From Cololabis saira (Eukaryota > Chordata > Actinopteri > Beloniformes > Belonidae): a DNA stretch of 64,000 nt. Made by a program: the position numbers and the translations under genes. Positions 32,700 through 52,668 of the stretch are shown one piece after another. The notes beneath the pieces are model-generated. The model ran no database searches, was not told the DNA's origin, and saw only the letters and a list, made by a program, of their open reading frames with translations. Each line of letters starts with the position of its first letter. Position 1 is the first letter of the stretch. Location of the stretch: positions 8,778,125 to 8,842,124 of the forward strand of contig NC_084599.1 of NCBI RefSeq assembly GCF_033807715.1. Direction: 5' to 3'.

Positions 32700-33545
32700 A
32701 TAAAAGATATGAAAAGAAATCAAAATTAATAAATTAAAAAATAAAATAAAAGTCGAGAGAGAAAAAAAAACCAAAAGGTTAACAGGAGGTGTTCATAGCT
32801 TTGTCAATGCTTCTGTTATTAGTGCCCAGCGGTCACTGAACTGGTTAGTTTTTAGCCTCAATCTTGCTGTAATTTTCTCCATCACATACACATGTCTTCT
32901 CCTCTCTCTCCAGTGTGTCATGCTTGGGGAATCTGGTTTCAGCCAGTTGACTGTTATCATTTTTTTAGCAACTAAAAGCAGAATTCTCAGTAGAGAAGCC
33001 AGATCTCTCTCCATCATATCCTCCGGAAGTATACCTAGTATGACTAAGGCCGGCCCCATCGTAAAATCCACATGCAGAATCTGCTTAATCTCCAACTCAA
33101 CCTTCTTCCAGAAATCAGCGAGCTTTGGGCAGTCCCAAAATATATGTGTGAAGTCCCCAACCAGACCACATCCTCTCCAACAGAGCTCACATATTACTGT
33201 ATTTTGATGTGATGACAGGGACGTCAAAGTACCGCATCTTTACCTTCCAGTCAAACTCCCTCCATAATGGGCTATTAGTCAATTTATGTCCTGCTTTAAA
33301 TGTTTCCTCCCATTAGTCATCGGTTATTATAATGTTCGCTTCCAATTCCCATTTTTCTTTGACCCCCATATTATCACCATCTGAGTTTTTTATCTTGAAC
33401 TTTTATTTTAAGCTGTTCTTTGTTGAAAAATTCAAAACATGCCATCATGTCACCTGTCATTCCCAGTCCCACCAGTTCCTCTGCTGTTCTTGGGAAACTT
33501 GTTTCCGTGTTGATGTTTTACCGATCCGTTTCAGATGGAGAAGAC
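32700..33545 (-). mobile_element. L1/Tx1-like LINE 3' fragment
   Basis: The - strand frame at 33227-32793 contains CELCWRGCGLVGDFTHIFWD followed by CPKLADFWKKV. This is the CxxC...H...C zinc-knuckle block at the end of the reverse transcriptase ORF2 of fish L1-like elements. It ends ALITEALTKL, followed by an AT-rich tail. The 5' part is missing, as in most LINE copies. Confidence 0.75.
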
Positions 33546-33555
33546 TTCACTATCT

Positions 33556-33612
33556 AAATTGAATAACCTTTATTAATCCCTTTGGGAGGTTTCCTCGGGG
33601 AAATTGACATCT
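33556..33612. repeat. LINE-like 3' end fragment
   Basis: CCTTTATTAATCCCTTTGGG followed by a CGGGGAAATT block, a common fish retroposon terminus motif. Beyond it, 33613-34609 holds nothing I recognise. Confidence 0.4.
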
Positions 33613-34609
33613 CCATCTTACTCACTTATCACTGCCAAGAAATAAAAACACCCCATAAACCAACACCCATATAAAAGATAATATGCAATAAATAGAATTA
33701 TATGATGATGAACCTGAAACGCTGCCTGTCATTATTTTTTAATAAAGGAGCCGTGTGACTTGAAACATCCCGTTTGTGGCCGGGCCGGTTAGCAGCAGAT
33801 AAACAAGGGTGTTGGGTTTGCACACATTGTGACATGCAGTTTCTGTTCTGACTCATTAATATTCCCAGTTTCAGCTGATGACTGGATCTAATAAGACCAA
33901 ATGTTTACCATCTCTGCCGGCCAAGCCCAGATTAACCCATAAGGGGGATAAAAGTGGGCTGGTGTACTTTATTAACGTCTGAACCAGTGGTTCCCATCTG
34001 ACCATCACCTCTTAATGACAAGCCGTGACCCAAATATAGGAACATTTTCTCTTTTTCAAATTAACAATGACAAGATGGAGCAGTTTAAACCTCAGATTGT
34101 ACAGCGGTAACAGTGCTCTCATGCATAAACATGACTTATAAAAGTGCATCAAATGAGCAGTAGTTTATGAAAAGACTCAAATTTAGTTTAAGCTGAATAC
34201 CCCCGAACTGAACATATAACTATTCATTTAATCAAACTTTACACATACAGTTGGCATAACAATCAATACATTTCCTCAACAGACTTGGCTGGTGTTTTCC
34301 TGCAAAATACAGGAAATAAAAAGGGCATAGACTGTGAAGTAGTTTTAAAAAAACAACTCAAAAATATGAAGCTTTCCTTTTACCTGAGGCGAAGGCCCAG
34401 GAAGCTCCAGTGAGAATCACACCAAACCCTCACCGTCTACATGTCAGCAGGATGGAGTAAGATGGAGAACCTGAAGTAAATCCACACAAGAACCCTGCCG
34501 GGATTCAAACCAGGAACCGGCAGCACCACCAGGTCACCAGTTTTCTAGTATTTCATTATGCCAAGTTGTTATAGTGCAGATAACTGAGTTGGTCTGTCGA
34601 CTTAATCTT

Positions 34610-35336
34610 ATTACCGTCAGCATTTAATGTTAAATAATGTAGGATTTTATCATCACACAAATGTTTTGTTCTGGAAATTAAACGCACTAAAATTGACTGA
34701 CTTAGTTGAATTTAAAACGGCACAGATAATATACAAAGCAAAGAATAATTCACTCCCCTGCAACATACTAAAACTGTTTAAGGATAGAGATGAATATGAG
34801 TTAAGGGGGGAACATAATCCCAAACAACCAACAGTTAAAACAACACTTAAAAGTATGTGTATTTCAGTTACAGGGGTTAAGTTGTGGAATAGCTTGCCAG
34901 ATAATCTTAAACAAAGTAAAAACATCATACAGTTTAAAAAAAGCTTAAAACAGACCATGATTGGTAAATACCAACAAGATTGAAGGATAAGATGCAAGAG
35001 AGAGAATTATGGAATTATGCAGGTAATATTTACTGATCTTTTTGTCCTTGTTTTAATCGGGACTATTTATTATTTATTTTTCCTTTTTTCTTTTCTTACT
35101 GGTTCTTTGTTGTTACATATATATATTTTTTTTGTGTTTTGTGTTTGTTTCTTTTTTGGGTGGAAATGCTAGAAAGCATTTGTTGTAGAAAGTGTAAATA
35201 ATGATAATGTGAAGGTTAAAGGGTAGGCATTTATAAGCTCAGAGCTTCAGCCTATTCCTTTTCGATCCAAATGATTACACGATATGCTATGAATGAGTGT
35301 ACCTTAATGAGCACATGATCGAAATAAATAAATAAA
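34610..35336 (+). mobile_element. L2-like LINE 3' fragment
   Basis: The frame 34627-34983 reads LVEFKTAQIIYKAKNNSLP, then LKSMCISVTGVKLWNSLPDN, the C-terminal region after the reverse transcriptase of fish L2/CR1-clade LINEs. A 3' UTR follows with CAGCCTATTCCTTTTCGATC and an AATAAATAAATAAATT tail. The 5' end is truncated. Confidence 0.8.
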
Positions 35337-36445
35337 TTAAAAAATGCTGACTCTCTTGCCTTCTTCCTTAAATAAAACAGCTACTTTTTGGTCGTCATGG
35401 TTACTTTAACCTGCTCCCGTTTGGGCTCTGTAAATCCAGACCTGTTTCTGGTGAGTTTGCCCTTCGTTCCTGAGCATCACACATCTGTAAGGAGCATGTG
35501 CAGAAACCACTGGCTCCAGCAGGAGCGTGTCGTCTCCCGCGGTTACCAGAGCTGGGAGCTAATGAGTTCATGTTGCAGGGACTCATCACTGGAATTCATG
35601 TTGTAAAACATGCGTGTGGTTTGTATTTAAAGTACGAAGCACTTAGCAAAGCCTTTACATACCAGACTATTTGTAATATTTAGTATCACAGGAATGCAAC
35701 TTTTGCACAATCACACGATTTACACACACGACGGCCAAGTCACGCTGGGAGTTGCATCCTGCTCTCTGGTAATCCCTGGCCGGGCTCGAGGCCAGGACAT
35801 ACGTTGGGAAACTGACTCTGGTTCTCACGCACGGCGCCTTCTTGACCTCAGAAAGTCCAGCCTGAGGACGCTGAAGTGAAATGTTAATATGATACTCAAC
35901 CTGGCAAGTTTAGGCACAGGAGCACAGTGTTTTTACTGCCTGTTGTTCACCTAACCAGTATGACGACTAACGGACTTCTCACCTCACCCTAACACACTAA
36001 TCACCCTGGCAAGCCTCTCCGACACACTTTCAGTCCTAATGCATGCTGTTCGGTTTCTTTTAAACAACACAAGCACAGATGATAGTGGGGGGAACAAAGA
36101 GCATTTCCATTAAAGTGAGTGATGATCCACTTTCCTTCTTTTTTCACAATCAAACATGGAATATCTGCCAGATGCTCGATGAATGGAGATTATAATCCAC
36201 TTTCATGGCTGGTTGAGTCTTTTGTGGCACAGCGCCCACAGAAGTTATGTTCACATTATCATATGCAGAAATCCCCGACTGGCTCCAGTTTCTTTGAGCC
36301 CCTTAAATACTTGATGTTTCATAAAAGATGTGCAGCTTTGTAAAGCGGGCGAGTGCTGCGTCTTTGCTCGGGGCTTGTAGCTCTTTCAGATGAGTAAACG
36401 AGTAAAAGAGGAATCAAAACAAAGGGGAAATAATTAAAAAATAGT
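35337..36445. other. Intergenic, nothing recognised
   Basis: Chance open frames only (for example 35388-35606); no conserved protein motif, RNA gene or clear element seen. Confidence 0.5.
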
Positions 36446-36451
36446 TTTATT
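36446..36451 (-). promoter_or_regulatory. Candidate poly(A) signal of the RING-finger gene
   Basis: AATAAA on the - strand, 457 bp after the stop codon of the RING-finger gene. 36452-36907 would be its 3' UTR. Confidence 0.5.
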
Positions 36452-36907
36452 AAATACTTTATCAGCTAGCTATCATAAATAAAAGAAAACAGTAAGTGTT
36501 AAGCACAGTTGTGATGGAGAGGAGACCATCTGTTCAGGGGTGTTGGTCCCACTGGGGCAGCTGAACTAAATCCCACAGCACCGGTTTGGGAGAATTAATC
36601 CTAGAACAAATAATGAGGCAACGGGGAACCTTTGGCAGAGAACAGAACAATATCAGGACAGGAGCGCAAATGGATCCTCAGTTTCCAGCACACTCAACTT
36701 TCCTCCTCCACGGAAGAAAAAAGCTGTGATTTGTCACGTCGTTCCAGGACTATACTCCCTCTGGCCTCTTTAAAAAGTCTCATCAGGCGACAGTCTGCGC
36801 CAGGATTTCATCTCCCTACAAAAGAAGATAAGCAGAAAAATATTAGTCACAATGTTGTAGGTGACTTTTTATTTTTGGCCAAAGCCAAATCAGCCCAAAG
36901 TGAGAAC

Positions 36908-37004
36908 CTACACGCTGCTGCCGGGGATGATGCTCTCCTGGTGCTGCTTGGTCAAACTGAACTTCTTGAGGAACGCTGGCAGCTTCAGTTTCTTCCTGGG
37001 AGAC
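36908..37004 (-). CDS. RING-finger gene, exon 2 (basic tail)
   Basis: Acceptor CTTCTCTTCCAG; encodes WSPRKKLKLPAFLKKFSLTK onward to stop TAG (36910-36908). The frame fits exon 1, and the well-formed acceptor supports this being coding. Confidence 0.65.
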
Positions 37005-38270
37005 CTGGAAGAGAAGACTAGAGAGTCAGACGGGACAGAGCTGCAGAGCTGAGGTGCTACTGGGAAGTATAAACGAATAAACTCCTTAGCACCGACGTGT
37101 AAATGCCTCGGTATGGCTGGAATTTCAAGTTTAACAGTGATTCTACAGATTTTCTTATGTGTTTGAAACATTTCCAAGCAGTTTGGTAATCTTGCAGTGT
37201 TTTGGAAAAAAAAAAAAAAGCTCCCTTATTTAGGTTTGTGTGCGTCATGTTCCTATGTATAGAACCAGGGCACAACAATACTAGAAAGTTGAAGTGCCAG
37301 CGGACAAAAATAGATACCGTATTTTCTGGACTATAAGCCGCTACTTTTTTCATAGGTTTTCAACCGTGCAGCTTATACAAAGGTGCAGCTTATACAAAGG
37401 TGCAGCTTATACAAAGGTGCAGCTTATACAAAGGTGCAGCTTATACAAAGGTGCGGCTATTCTGTGGCTTTTTCTTCCACCGCTCGGGGCGCTCTAGCCG
37501 GAATTAGAATCAAAACTAAGACAAAATAAATGCAAAGAAGAATACGCTACTTCTTCTTTAGCAGATAGAAGTAGGTAGAAGCAGATTTCAAACAGATAAA
37601 TAGATAAATAAATACCGGTTATTTTCTCTTGGTTTCTCTTGGTTCTGTCCCGTTTTAATCTGCCGTGTTAAAAGACACTGATAGGAAAGGATCTATTTAA
37701 GTACAAACATGTACATCATTTACAGTTCAAAATCCTTCTGTACATGTAGTAAATATCTAATCTAACAACATAAATATCTGCGGCTTGGATATCTTTTTTT
37801 TAAATAGAGCGGACGCAGCTTATATGCAGGTGCGGCTTGTAGTCCAGAAAATACGGTACTTGTTTTTTTTTTTCTTTTTGTGAATGTTTAGTTTGGTGAA
37901 CCCACCATTCTGCTTGTAATGGGGTCTCATGTTTGGCCTCCGTCCTCTCCTCCTGAGCTTGTCGTCTCTGTTCATCCCCCTGGTCCTCGTCCTCCTCCTC
38001 CTCCGTCTCTGCATCCGCGTCCTCTGGTATCTGCTCCCACAGCTTGGTGTCCACCCACAGGGCCTCCTGCAGGCTCAGGTCTCGGCCTACGCAGGTCACG
38101 CGGCGGCAGAGGGGACAGGTCACGGTGAGCAGGCCGCTCCTGGCCCGAGACATGGTGTCCAGGCACGGTGAGCAGAAGGCGTGCCGGCAGTGCAGCACCC
38201 GGGGGATCCTGTCCATGCGGGAGTAGGGAAGCAGGCAGACGCTGCACTCTCCATCCTCACACAGAACCAT
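36908..38270 (-). CDS. Small RING-finger (putative E3 ubiquitin ligase) protein, two exons
   Basis: Two exons (38270-37906 and 37004-36908) join in frame to 153 residues. The N-terminal C3HC4 RING spans residues 9-55: C9xxC12, C28xH30, C33xxC36, C52xxC55 (seen as ECSVC, LHCRHAFCSPC, CPLC), implying an E2-binding ubiquitin ligase. Residues 83-101 are very acidic (TEEEEDEDQGDEQ). The second exon gives a basic amphipathic-looking tail, KKLKLPAFLKKFSLTKQHQE, then SIIPGSSV. No membrane segment is visible. The start ATG at 38270 is the first in frame (GTG upstream ignored). Donor GTGGGT after 37906 and acceptor TTCCAG before 37004 create the junction Trp codon. Size and RING-first layout resemble short RNF proteins such as RNF224, RNF208 or RNF186, but I cannot assign an orthologue. 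A mariner-type MITE fills much of the intron. Confidence 0.75.
37319..37855. mobile_element. Mariner-type MITE in the RING-gene intron
   Basis: CCGTATTTTCTGGACTATAA at the left is mirrored by GTAGTCCAGAAAATACGG at the right, with TA on both sides. The interior has a short tandem array (37364-37455) of about 19-bp units, GCAGCTTATACAAAGGT. No transposase. Confidence 0.7.
37906..38270 (-). CDS. RING-finger gene, exon 1
   Basis: 121 codons plus two bases, containing the complete C3HC4 RING and the acidic region. Donor GTGGGT lies at 37905-37900. If read through without splicing, the frame would continue into the adjacent MITE and end at 37800, which argues for the splice. Confidence 0.75.
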
Positions 38271-38535
38271 GCTGGACCACACGCTGGGAGAACTCCCAGA
38301 GAACTAATCTGTCTCAGTTGCTCGGGGTGGGCTTGGATAGTCTTAGAAAAGTCTATCTAGACATTTTTCTCCTCCTTTGAAAGTGGAAGAAAGTTGTCAA
38401 AGGTGATGGATGCAGCAGGTCCACAATTCCCACGTTGACTCTCACTGTTAAATCAAAATATAAAGATTCTGGATCAGACTGGCTCTTATTCAACAGTGAT
38501 CTATAATTGGGATTTTAATTTAAATTTTTCTTTTT

Positions 38536-38960
38536 TTGTGATCAAATGTTTTTATTTATTTTTCATGATTTTCTTATCAACGGTGGCATCCACAATGATG
38601 TTAAACAAGCATTAACACATATTCTCAGCCCCTTCCAAACCCACCCCATGGACCAGCATTCGATGAAAAATAAAAAATGATAATGAAGAAAAACAGAAGA
38701 ACAGATACTACAAAGATAATAGAACAAAGGACAAAATAAAACAAAGGCAAAACATAATAATATCAAAAACTGGACAAGGATAGCTGCAACAAGGTAATCT
38801 GCCAATTTTGAATACATCTTTCAAGTTTGGCCTTAATTTTATCTGCTGCCATAAACCAAATAAAAATGTTTTATTTTTTCTTACAGACAAGTTCAAAGGA
38901 CATATATGATTTAATTTCAGAACTTAACCTTAAAAATACCCAAATCCTTTGTACTGAACA
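38536..38960 (-). mobile_element. Possible LINE 3' tail
   Basis: AT-rich on both strands. It contains AACGGTGGCATCCAC near 38580, which resembles AATGGTGGCATCCAT near 39938 beside the poly(A) run. This suggests two 3' ends of one retroposon family read on the - strand. No protein motif. Confidence 0.3.
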
Positions 38961-39392
38961 CTATCATCACCTCATTTTCATTTCAAGTAACTGATTAATT
39001 AAAATGATGTACTTACATATGTGAAGCAGTGGTAGACAAGACTTCCTCAGATCTGCTACTTCTTAAGAGTGTGCAGCAGCTCAGTGTCAGTGCACTGTGC
39101 AGTTGGTGTCAGAGTCCAGACTCATCTGCTGCTGAAGAGTCTGTTTCCCTGGGAGGAACAGAACCGTCTCTCAGCCAAACTAAACCCTCCCACAACAGCT
39201 GTGGACGCGTCTGCCTCTTTGTTCACTGTTTGACGGGAGGCAGGTGGGGAGATGGGTGGGGGGAGTTGCAAGATAAAGAAAGGCTCGAAAGAGGAAAAGA
39301 TAAATGGTAATAGCGAACAATAAAAAACACTTCTTCAAATTTGTTGCGTAGCAAATCACTAAAAATTACGGTAAAGAAGAACGGAAAAGTTT

Positions 39393-39464
39393 GGGCTCGT
39401 CCGGGATTTGAACCCGGGACCTCTCGCACCCAAAGCGAGAATCATACCCCTAGACCAACGAGCC
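39393..39464 (-). tRNA. tRNA-Pro (anticodon TGG)
   Basis: 72 nt on the - strand. Acceptor GGCTCGT pairs with ACGAGCC, anticodon loop CTTTGGG with TGG, T-arm GGTTCAAATCC (B box). A TTTT run follows the 3' end as a pol III terminator. Intron-less and without visible mismatches in the arms. Confidence 0.96.
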
Positions 39465-39656
39465 ATGTGCGGACATGTGGGAAAAATGAAAAATGAACCA
39501 TCATCAAAACCCGATGGAGATATCACCGTTGTGCGTGTTTCATATGTATCCCAATAGCGTTTGCGATCCGCTGAGATAATTCTGTTGACATGTGCCATTT
39601 AAAAATTAATAGCTGTTTATACAAAGGCTAAAATTTTACTGTTGCGAAAAAAAATT

Positions 39657-39728
39657 GGGCTCGTCCGGGATTTGAACCCGGGACCTCTCGCACCCGAAGC
39701 GAGAATCATACCCCTAGACCAACGAGCC
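39657..39728 (-). tRNA. tRNA-Pro (anticodon CGG)
   Basis: 72 nt on the - strand, identical to the copy at 39393-39464 except in the anticodon (CGG in place of TGG). Followed by AATTTTTTTT, a strong pol III terminator. The two genes lie 192 bp apart in the same orientation. Confidence 0.96.
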
Positions 39729-39882
39729 ACGTGTCTACATGAGCCACACCAAAGGATTTTTTCCCTCTCAGTCCAGACACTGCTGTTGTTATTTACTTCG
39801 CGATTGATATATGTATGTGTTCTAGTACAGCACATTACACAAACATTTCAACTATGAAAGAGATGGTTGGAAATGTTTTATT

Positions 39883-39907
39883 AAAAAAAAAAAAAAAAAA
39901 AAAAAAA
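39883..39907. repeat. Poly(A) run, probable retroposon tail
   Basis: About 25 A residues, preceded by TTTTATT and followed by about 50 bp resembling the repeat near 38580. Direction unclear. Confidence 0.6.
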
Positions 39908-40093
39908 CAGAAAAAACACAACAAACATGACTTCCAATGGTGGCATCCATCGTGACTGACTGACAGCGTAGGGGTCAGAGCTGATACTCTAATTTTCATC
40001 TAATTTATGTTGCCTTGCACAACGGCCTCCTGGTCCCGTCCATAGACATATCCCGTCCATCTACATCAGTCAAAGTGACGCAGCGTTACGTGC

Positions 40094-40139
40094 TGACGTC
40101 ATGGTCGGGGGCGGAGCTACCGCCTCAAAACAGGAAGTG
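40094..40139 (+). promoter_or_regulatory. cep63: cep63 promoter elements (CRE, GC box, ETS)
   Basis: A perfect CRE TGACGTCA (40094-40101), a GC box GGGGCGG (40107-40113) and an ETS-type CAGGAAGTG (40131-40139) cluster about 300 bp before the cep63 start codon. No TATA box seen. CRE/ETS/Sp1 clusters are typical of housekeeping promoters. Assignment to cep63 rests on position and strand; transcription start not determined. Confidence 0.5.
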
Positions 40140-40423
40140 CCTCGTATGTCGCTTCTGAGTGTAGTTTAGACTGATATAAACTTATATAAAAGCAACGTTT
40201 GTGGCCAACGTTGGGTCACAAGGTTTACTTATCGTAAAATGGGGTAATCCGAAGTTTAAATAAAATCGTTATGGCTGAAGTTGCAACTTTTTTCCGGCCG
40301 TAACTAAGTTTTAATGTAAAGCGTGTAAGGTTGCTACGCGCGAGTTTCAAATGTGCACAGCGACTTAGAAACAGAAGTTATTTAAAAACGCTTCATTACA
40401 GGGGGAGCAGCTCTTTGAGGAAG

Positions 40424-48342
<7,919 letters not shown>

Positions 48343-49421
48343 CTGAATCACAGCAGTAGCAGTGATTTGATAAAAGGCGTGAGGCTTTGGGACTCACTTT
48401 ATTGAAGTTTTGAGAGAACTAGTCCTTTTTTTCTACATGTTTTGCACATTCATCCCAGTTGTGGTAGCTGAGAACTTTGAATTCCCCCAAATGTGTCGTC
48501 AGGACTTTTTTTCCCCCCCATGAAGCCATTAGCATTAGCTCCACCATACAGCATATTCATTCATGTTCCAGCAACAGTTGAAGTTGTGCGTTGTACTTGT
48601 GTGCATTTTAAGCAGAAGTCACATCAAACCAAGAAGAAGCAAAGCAACATTGGTTTCAACCATGTCTTGAAATTAGCCTGACACGTCAAATGGTTTATTT
48701 CTGGGACATGGGGGCCGCATGGAAAGGGACGGTGACTTTTAAATATGGCGCTGCTTAGCAGGCTGTTCATTTAAAGAAGCATATTTAACAACAAGGTGCT
48801 TCAAGAGAAGCTGGTGAGGTAAGAAGAGCTGCCATCGCTGACGGTCATCACACCTAAAGCTCGCCGTGGTTCCCGGCGGAGGTCACGGATTGGTCTGAAC
48901 CTTTTGTGCTTTGGCATCAAACATCGTGTACATGTAGCAGCCAGATTTCACTTGACTGAATTCCAGCGGAGGACCTTCCTTGAGTAGCATGTTTGTGTTT
49001 TCTTGAAGGAAACGGTACAGTTAAATAGTTTGGAAGGCAGCAGTAATGTGTTTTCATTCAGAGACAGGAATGTAGCTGTGAGTCAGGGGTGTCCATCCTC
49101 CCTGTGCGCCTGTCATAAATGTGAGAATAATACATTATGTCTTTTTAGGGGGGGGGGGTGAAGGGAATGCTCCTCTCTCTTTCACTCATCTCCCCAACGC
49201 CCCCCAGTTCTGTCTCCATCCCCACTAGCCACCCACCCTGCAGAGCCCCTCCAGCAACCGCTCCAGGAATGTGCGCGCCATGCCAGCGCCGTTATGAGCC
49301 TTCCCCTGCGGCCCGCTTTGTCGTCATCATTAGAAAGCTGCTGGAATGTTAATATCAACCATGTGGAAGGCTGAGAGGCCGGGGGGGCGGAGAGGACGCG
49401 CTGGTATTTTACCGCTTTTCT

Positions 49422-49450
49422 AATAAAGAGATGGATGGAATGGAAATAAA
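49422..49450 (+). promoter_or_regulatory. cep63: cep63 poly(A) signals
   Basis: Two AATAAA hexamers (49422-49427, 49445-49450) about 1.1 kb after the stop codon. 48343-49421 is then the 3' UTR; it contains no other recognisable feature apart from G runs near 49150 and 49381. Confidence 0.55.
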
Positions 49451-51315
49451 ATGAAAAACAAATCTCAGGAAATATGTGTTTTTAATTTATGATACGGGGG
49501 CTATTACCAAAGGGGAAAAAAAAGCAAAAAGCCAAAGTTTGTCCAGAAAGTTGGTATCCAGAGTTTCTAGCACTGTAAGTCCCATCACAACAGCACTGAG
49601 GAATTTGGCAAGGCAGGCATTCCTCGGGCCGTCCGGAGAGAGCTGAAAAGATGTTTTATGTGGAGATTCCTTGAAGGGGCTTAGTGGAGGGACACTGACC
49701 CCCGTCCAGGGAGAGTTCACGCTGCATCCTTTATGTCATGCTTCAAGAGAAAAGAATGCTCCGTGATGTGAGGACGAGGGAATAAGTGGTAAACTCATCA
49801 ACATAAACCTGATAAATAGGAGTTTTGGGGTTCTTTTGTTTACTTTTAAGGGCCATGATGTCTCTACCGTTATAGTTCATTACTGTTACATGAATGTTGT
49901 TGATCCTAACCACATGATCGGGGCTACACAACTACTTTTCATGCTGAGTAATACTTTACATGGCCGATAAAGCGTACTCCAAGCCACATACAGGAATTAC
50001 AGGATGCTGTTGACTCAGTTATTTAGTTAAAAAAAAAACTTGTCCCATTACTTTAAAATATTTTAAAGTAATAAAGTAAAATATTTATGTACTGTCTTTC
50101 AAAATACATTTAGCTTGTTCTCCTTTCATTCATGTTTTTTACTATAAGCACACTAAAAATGTGCCTTACCAGCAAAGGTATGTGATGCTTCATACTTTCT
50201 AAGTAAGTGCAAGTCGTCAATGCTGCATTCAGAGTTTCCTACTTTTTTACTGAGTAAATTTGTGGAAGCTGTCATCTGTTTATAACCTTTGAAAAATACT
50301 TCTAATACCTTGAGCACACACTGTGCTAGTTTACAGGATGTAATTTATTCATTTGACGTGTGTAAGAGCTTGCTGTAGGACACCTGAGACACGAGGGGCG
50401 AGTGTTTGGAGACACCTGAGTCTTTGATTACTTCCCATGCTGCTCCACGTGCCATCAGCAGAGGGAGCAGTGAGAAGCTCCGGCCTCGCCAAAGTGAGCC
50501 CAGATGAGGCCGGCAGGTCAAATACTACTATGTGCAGTAAAGTCAGGGGCTTGCGTCTGGGATTCAGGCATCCTACTGTCGTAAAACATGGGAGGCCTCT
50601 CCAGTCCACCTACCTGTGGCTATTTATATGCGGTGTGGGAGAATTCTCCGTGGGAATATTTGCTCACGCTATCAGCCCCATCTTGATGGAATGATATACA
50701 TGAGGTATATCTTATCTGTCAGTTCATACTTGTCATGGGAATAAAAATAAAAAGTGCTTGTGTAAGGGCTGAGTTGTTTTCTGCAGATGGAAAGGGTTTC
50801 TTAAATCTGAGTGTTATGACTACGGCCAAAAAAATAACTGTTTTTTGAAGTAATGACTAATTAAACTTATTTAAAAGTATAAAAAAAGTGTGAAATGTTT
50901 TTTCAATGAAAGTCGTATGGTGAGCGATTCCTTCACAAGGTCATTATAAAGTATGGGCATGTACAGAACACATCTTTTCATGATTTGTTGAACTTCCTCA
51001 CAAGATAAGTTTTCCCAGAATTGTTTCGGCCTGCATGCATTCTTTGTTGCACATTCCATGGCGGGGCCTCCGAGAACATGCCTGACGTGCTTCGCGTGTG
51101 TCTGCCCTACTTCTAGCTCCGGCTACGGCCTTTAAACAAAGGGCGCATCTCATTATTCCTCAGCCTAAGCACACTTTTGGAGGGTCAGGTGGAAGTGCAC
51201 TGAGGGTGGGTTGCACTTGAACGTGTCCCGGGTGAAGGGACTCTGCATGACGGCTGCAGGGACATTTGAAAGGCATAGTAGCACTAAGGCCGAGAGGAAA
51301 AGACATATTCCAACA
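49451..51315. other. Intergenic, nothing recognised
   Basis: Short chance open frames on both strands; no RNA gene or transposon ends identified. Confidence 0.5.
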
Positions 51316-51486
51316 CATGTAGTCAAGGGCGAAACTTTAGTTTCAGAGGTGGGGGGGACACAAGTAGGATGGGTAAATTGTGCGTGTAGCTGTAGCGTGG
51401 ATGTGCAGTGGCTTTGTAAGACTATGTGTGTGTGAATGCGAACGATCAAACGATTTTAATATGCATTTACTTTTTTAGACACTTTT

Positions 51487-51747
51487 TTACTTTTTTTTTT
51501 GCCCGTTTTTGGAAAATGCTGGATCTGCATTCTTGGCCAGGCTTGATTTTTCATTTTCAAAAGCTTGGGCACAGAAAAAACATAGGATTCCATTGACTCC
51601 TTGTTTATAATGGAGCCAAGGAAATTCAACCACTTCTCTTGATCTTAAGGTTTTGTTGCTGAGATGCTGTTCTACAATCACTTTTGGGCTAACATGTTTG
51701 GGTTCCTGCCTGCCTGCCTGCACTTCTTCACTTGCGCCTGTCTCCAC
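51487..51747 (-). pseudogene. hAT transposase N-terminal fragment (TTF-type zinc finger)
   Basis: Reads VVEFPWLHYKQGVNGILCFF then CAQAFENEKSSLAKNADPAF. The W-x-Y...G..CxxC pattern followed by the A-F..S.W region is the TTF-type zinc finger at the start of hAT transposases and host ZMYM-like proteins. It stops after SKNGQKKK; the catalytic domain is absent, so this is an internally deleted copy. Confidence 0.7.
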
Positions 51748-51979
51748 ATATTTCTCCTATGAAATATGAAAATAGATCATGTTCATTCCTTCTTTTCCTT
51801 ATAAACAAACCAAAATCACCTAACCATTTACAACATATGAACCTACCTGCACTACAGTGCTGCTGCTTTCCCCTGCCTCTCTCTGAGTTTGAGCCTGTGG
51901 TGTAAGTCCAACATTACAGTTAGTGAAGTAACAGCAGAGGGAAAATGTGCTTTCCATACTCTATACAACACGCATAACC

Positions 51980-52334
51980 AGAGGTGGCCGGGTAGTACTC
52001 AGTTACATTTGCTTGAGTAAGGTTTAAGTTACACTTCTTCCTATTTAAGTTTACACTTCTTCCTACTCCTTTTTTGTCACATGTAAATCAATTTATCAAG
52101 TTTTGAAGGATGAAATTCCTTGTTTTGTTTTGTTCTCTTAAACTTCTCACGAAGTGTTGTTTCTTCTTTTTTTTTACATGTACAAAAATAAAATAAATCA
52201 AATCAAATCAAGGTTTTGGATAAATTGTTCTTTTAAGAGTAGTTTTAATGCAAAGTACTTTTCACTTGGAGTAATATTGTTCTAAAGTAACAATACTAAT
52301 AGCCTTTTCCTGGCAGTTTGTTGTCACCTTCAAG

Positions 52335-52433
<99 letters not shown>

Positions 52434-52549
52434 GGGGGGGGTATTATAGTGTTGGTTCTCTTTCTCTCACTCACTCACAGTCTACATCTTAGCTAGCTAG
52501 CAACAATAGTGTATAAAGTAACGTTGAGTAATATTTGGCTACTCATCTC
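51980..52549. mobile_element. Nested MITE (CAGAGGTGG end type)
   Basis: CAGAGGTGGCCGGGTAGTAC at the left and GGCTACTCATCTCTG at the right, with GAGTAA/TTACTC-rich arms similar to 61752-62464. A clear target duplication was not found. Contains the GT repeat. Confidence 0.5.
52338..52441. repeat. (GT)n-(GA)n-(G)n compound microsatellite
   Basis: About 80 bp GT, then GAGAGAGAGAGA and a run of G. Confidence 0.97.
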
Positions 52550-52668
52550 TGCACAGCCTACCTGCTACACATCAGTGCTGCTGCTTTTGTCCCGCTGCAA
52601 AAATGGATTTTAAACTGAGCTGCCGGCTCCTCTTCATTTCTGCGCCGCGTCCTGGCTGTCTGTCTGTG

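Noticed and set aside
37800..37905. C-terminal extension of the RING frame into VPYFLDYKPHLHISC
   Set aside because: This part is A-rich intron followed by the end of a mariner MITE; splicing at 37906 to 37004 gives a better-supported product.
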